64,000 nt of DNA. Source: JAUIAI01 sp041396685 (GTDB lineage: Bacteria; Pseudomonadota; Gammaproteobacteria; Burkholderiales; Burkholderiaceae_E). The stretch lies in NCBI GenBank assembly GCA_041396685.1, contig JAWKYD010000010.1, positions 124,001 through 188,000 on the forward strand. The letters are read 5' to 3'. Below, in pieces: positions 61,801 through 64,000 of this stretch (its first letter is position 1; every line of letters begins with the position of its first letter). The notes beneath the pieces are model-generated. The model searched no databases and was not told the origin of the DNA. It saw nothing but the letters and a program-made list of their open reading frames with translations. The translations under genes were made by a program, and so were the position numbers.

Positions 61801-62324
61801 TCGTCGCTGCGATGACCGTTGCGGCGTGCCGCCATATATGTCGCAGCGGCGGCACCCAATGCCAGGGCACCCAGTCCGACGGCCAGCCGGTTGGCGTCGG
61901 CCCACTGGCCGGCGCGGCGGGCCTGATAGCGGGTCTGCCAGGCGGCCTCGCGGGCCCCGTCGGCGAGCCGCTCGCTTTCGAGCAAGCTACCATCGTGAGC
62001 CGTCGCCGAGCCGTTCGCTCTGGCGAAGCCTGCTCGCGACGGCACCTGCGGGCCATCGTCGCGACCACCCCGATCATCCAGTCCGAGGGCCAGGCCCAGA
62101 ACACCCGCACCGATCAGCACTGCCGAGACCGGGTGCTCGCGCACCAGCCAGGCGCCGCGACTGAGTAGATCGGCCCGCTCCCCATCGCCGGCAAACATAT
62201 CGAGCGCATCGCCCAGCAGATTCGGAGTCGACAGCCTCTCGGTCAGCGCATCGATGCGCTCGACGAGCCGGTCGCGTACTTCATCGAGTTCCTGCTCCGC
62301 GTGTTCGGCCTCGCGCTGGCTCAT
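61797..62324 (-). CDS. DUF3618-like (YqjK-type) membrane-associated protein
   Basis: A 175-residue protein opening with a charged helix (REAEHAEQELDEVRDRLVERIDALTERL) as in DUF3618, then a hydrophobic segment (HPVSAVLIGAGVLGLALGL), a polar middle and a second hydrophobic helix (RLAVGLGALALGAAAATYMAARR). Third gene of a tight operon: its ATG overlaps the previous stop (62321-62324). E. coli yqjD-yqjE-yqjK has the same order; those proteins tether ribosomes or the membrane in stationary phase. Confidence 0.75.
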   Translation of the reverse strand: MSQREAEHAEQELDEVRDRLVERIDALTERLSTPNLLGDALDMFAGDGERADLLSRGAWLVREHPVSAVLIGAGVLGLALGLDDRGGRDDGPQVPSRAGFARANGSATAHDGSLLESERLADGAREAAWQTRYQARRAGQWADANRLAVGLGALALGAAAATYMAARRNGHRSDD

Positions 62325-62701
62325 AAGGCCTCCTTCACGTGGCGCGCGCTGCGCCTGGCCGCCGCAATCGAACGATGTGGGCGCAGGTTCTCGAGCTTGA
62401 GGTACTGCCTGCCGCTGATGAACAGGATGATGCCGATCAGCAGGAAGGCCAAGCCGAAAGCGAGCGTTGCACCGGGTCGGCCGATCGCCTGGGCCAGCCA
62501 GTCGATCCCGGCCTGCACGAGCACGAACGCAGCGATTGCAAGACTCAGCAAGCCGGCGACCAGCCAGACCATGCCGGTCTGCAATTGCTGGACCTTCTCA
62601 TTGGTCTCGGCGCGAATCAATCTGCCTTCCGCTCGTAACAAATCCGTGGTGTCGACCAAGATGCTGCCCATCTGTTCGACGATGACATCGACGCGGTTCA
62701 T
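62321..62701 (-). CDS. Phage-holin-like (YqjE-type) membrane protein
   Basis: A 126-residue protein of the phage_holin_3_6/YqjE family: an amphipathic start (DTTDLLRAEGRLIRAETNEKV) and two transmembrane helices (MVWLVAGLLSLAIAAFVLVQAGI and ATLAFGLAFLLIGIILFISG). The name is historical; no lysis gene is near. Overlaps its neighbours by 4 bases on both sides (ATGA). Confidence 0.82.
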   Translation of the reverse strand: MNRVDVIVEQMGSILVDTTDLLRAEGRLIRAETNEKVQQLQTGMVWLVAGLLSLAIAAFVLVQAGIDWLAQAIGRPGATLAFGLAFLLIGIILFISGRQYLKLENLRPHRSIAAARRSARHVKEAL

Positions 62702-63210
62702 CGAAGATCTCCGGCAGCGGGCGTGGGCGTCGCGGCTGCCGCACCACCTCCCTGGGGCGACGGAAAGCCCTCGCGCGAGCGGGGGGGCCGGCGCGCCGCC
62801 GGCGCGTCATCCGCATAGCGCAACAGGGTCGCCAGCGCATAACCGGCTCCGGCTAGCAGCCCACAGGTGATGACCGGATGCTCGCGCAACGCGCCAACCA
62901 ACTGGCTGCCGAGCCGGTCGGGTGCGGCCCGGCTGAGACGTTTCGCAGACCGCGAAAGCGTGTCCGCAACACTGTCGAAGGTGTCGGCCGAGAGATCGTA
63001 ACCCTCGTCTCGTAAATGTCGCGCGCCTTCACCGACCGCCGCGCTGAGCGCACCGATATAGCGGTTGGACTGTTCACCGAACTGTTCGGCAGTGTTGTCG
63101 ACGGTCTCGCGAATGGCACGCTCGGTTTCATGCGCCATGTCACGAGAGGAATGCTGGATCTGCTCGGCGGCATTGGCCGTCGCGCCTTTGATCGAGTCGG
63201 TGATCGGCAT
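62698..63210 (-). CDS. YqjD/ElaB-like (DUF883-type) protein
   Basis: A 170-residue protein: long amphipathic helices (ITDSIKGATANAAEQIQHSS, EQFGEQSNRYIGALSAAVGE), then a C-terminal hydrophobic anchor preceded by LREHPVITCGLLAGAGYALATLL, the DUF883/ElaB pattern. A Pro/Gly/Ala tail follows. ATG 63210 has AGGAG 8 bases upstream; ATG 63216 is too close to it. First gene of the YqjD-like operon, possibly under the control of the sigma-54 activator next door. Confidence 0.75.
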   Translation of the reverse strand: MPITDSIKGATANAAEQIQHSSRDMAHETERAIRETVDNTAEQFGEQSNRYIGALSAAVGEGARHLRDEGYDLSADTFDSVADTLSRSAKRLSRAAPDRLGSQLVGALREHPVITCGLLAGAGYALATLLRYADDAPAARRPPRSREGFPSPQGGGAAAATPTPAAGDLR

Positions 63211-63309
63211 GAGCATGGCTCCTGATCGTCACGGTTCATTGGTGGCAGCCGGACTGGCTGCCCCTCGGACGATGAAACCGCAAGTCGCGTGCCCGTGCCA
63301 GTCGCCGGA

Positions 63310-64000
63310 TCAGTCCTCGTACTGGCGCAGCCGGTTATAGAGCGTCTTGGCGCTGATGCCCAGCATTTGCGCGCTCTTTTCGCGCGCCCCCTCGTTGAAC
63401 TCGAGCGTGGCCATGATCAGCAGGCGCTCAACCTCGGCGAGCGTCATACCCACGTGGATCGCGATCCGTGCGGTGTCGGCGACTGGCGCATCATTGGCCT
63501 GCACGGCCGTGGCCGGGGTCACCGCCGGTGCGTCGCGATCGGAGTCCGATGTGGGAATGCTGTCGGTTCCGATGGCCTCGCTCTCGGTCAGGATGGCCGC
63601 CCGATTGACCACGTTGCGCAACTCGCGCACGTTGCCTGGCCAGTCATAGGCCATCAATGCCTCGATGGCCGCAGGCGCGAAGGTCAGCCGGCGCTGCTCA
63701 CGCTCGTTCATCTCGGTCAGAAAGGCTTCCGCGATCAGAGGAATGTCCTCGACGCGCTCGCGCAGCGGCGGCAGCTCGATCTGAAATACGTTCAGGCGGT
63801 AATAGAGGTCCTCGCGCAGCAAGCCATCGGCAACCGCCTGGTAGGGGTCGCGATTGGTGGCCGCGACGATTCGGACATCGGTGGCGATCGCCACATCGGA
63901 GCCCACCCGGCTGAACACACCGGTCTCGAGAACGCGTAGCAGTCTGACCTGCAACTCGGCCGGCATCTCGGTGATCTCGTCGAGGAACAAGGTGCCGCCG
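63310..64000 (-). CDS. Sigma-54-dependent transcriptional activator (partial, runs off right edge)
   Basis: The last 226 residues and about 3 more codons of an NtrC-type activator are inside the window. The AAA+ part shows GGTLFLDEITEMPAELQVRLLRVLE (Walker B), FSRVGSD, RIVAATNRD and the arginine-finger/sensor II region (LREDLYYRLNVFQIELPPLRER, WPGNVRELRNVVNRA). A linker of about 60 residues leads to the Fis-type HTH (KSAQMLGISAKTLYNRLRQYED). The N-terminal receiver or ligand domain and Walker A lie beyond base 64000. Confidence 0.9.
   Translation of the reverse strand, partial: GGTLFLDEITEMPAELQVRLLRVLETGVFSRVGSDVAIATDVRIVAATNRDPYQAVADGLLREDLYYRLNVFQIELPPLRERVEDIPLIAEAFLTEMNEREQRRLTFAPAAIEALMAYDWPGNVRELRNVVNRAAILTESEAIGTDSIPTSDSDRDAPAVTPATAVQANDAPVADTARIAIHVGMTLAEVERLLIMATLEFNEGAREKSAQMLGISAKTLYNRLRQYED

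Noticed and set aside
62321..62701. Prophage holin
   Set aside because: Family name only: no endolysin, capsid or integrase is near, and the gene order matches the chromosomal yqj set.
1..64000. CRISPR array, insertion sequence, rRNA or classic riboswitch
   Set aside because: No regularly spaced repeats, transposase motifs or rRNA-like sequence were found; upstream regions of mgtE, pnt and purB show no recognisable riboswitch pattern by eye.

Overview
The window is GC-rich (roughly two thirds G+C), almost fully coding DNA of a Gram-negative bacterium. The gene order queA-tgt-yajC-secD-secF, nudJ next to mnmA, a split pntAA-pntAB-pntB operon and the general gene content suggest a betaproteobacterium, probably Burkholderiales. 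This is inferred from gene order and codon use, not from a phylogeny.

Layout. 1-4.4 kb: a partial transglutaminase-like gene and a divergent MerR regulator sharing a textbook MerR-type promoter, then a family III CoA-transferase, a HisC-like aminotransferase and a class I PPK2 polyphosphate kinase. 4.4-10.2 kb: a minus-strand block with an orphan molybdenum hydroxylase large subunit coupled to the Mg transporter MgtE, a beta-carbonic anhydrase with a His-rich insertion, and a WYL regulator. 10.4-17 kb: a 23-residue membrane peptide, an SDR, an MscS-like channel, a basic single-TM protein, an MFS pump and a split transketolase pair. 17-26.2 kb: an MFS_3 exporter, a NERD-UvrD helicase, and a cassette (SIMPL protein, proline-rich lipoprotein, amidase) bracketed by two paralogous acyltransferase-3 genes. 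26.5-34.9 kb: a second CoA-transferase, gluconokinase, an unrecognised lipoprotein, the transhydrogenase operon, nudJ-mnmA. 35-48 kb: an FMN-binding glutamate-synthase-like membrane protein, an M14 carboxypeptidase, purB, a single-chain acyl-CoA carboxylase, a DUF2959 lipoprotein coupled to a PDZ lipoprotein with a ruined M48 active site, and a histidine kinase/FixJ-type regulator pair. 48-54.9 kb: SecF, SecD, YajC, Tgt, QueA and a polymerase-only LigD. 55-64 kb: a class II aldolase and V4R pair, tRNA-Leu(CAA) followed by a structured copy of its own ends, a PAS-MCP, a Crp/Fnr regulator, a decaying bacteriophytochrome system, a YqjD/YqjE/YqjK-like membrane operon and the C-terminal part of a sigma-54 activator.

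How it fits together. Most of the window is housekeeping or ordinary accessory metabolism. The strongest unusual signals are: (i) the tRNA-Leu 3' duplication, which rebuilds a tRNA-like acceptor around nested hairpins (56.63-56.82 kb); (ii) a phytochrome photosensory core that has lost its chromophore-binding residues and is followed by the remains of an HWE kinase and a receiver domain (59.8-61.8 kb); (iii) a catalytically dead M48/PDZ lipoprotein translationally coupled to a DUF2959 lipoprotein; (iv) a MerR operator that faces the transglutaminase gene; and (v) a pair of related intergenic repeats at 4.40 and 17.04 kb. I found no CRISPR array, insertion sequence, integrase, rRNA or prophage.
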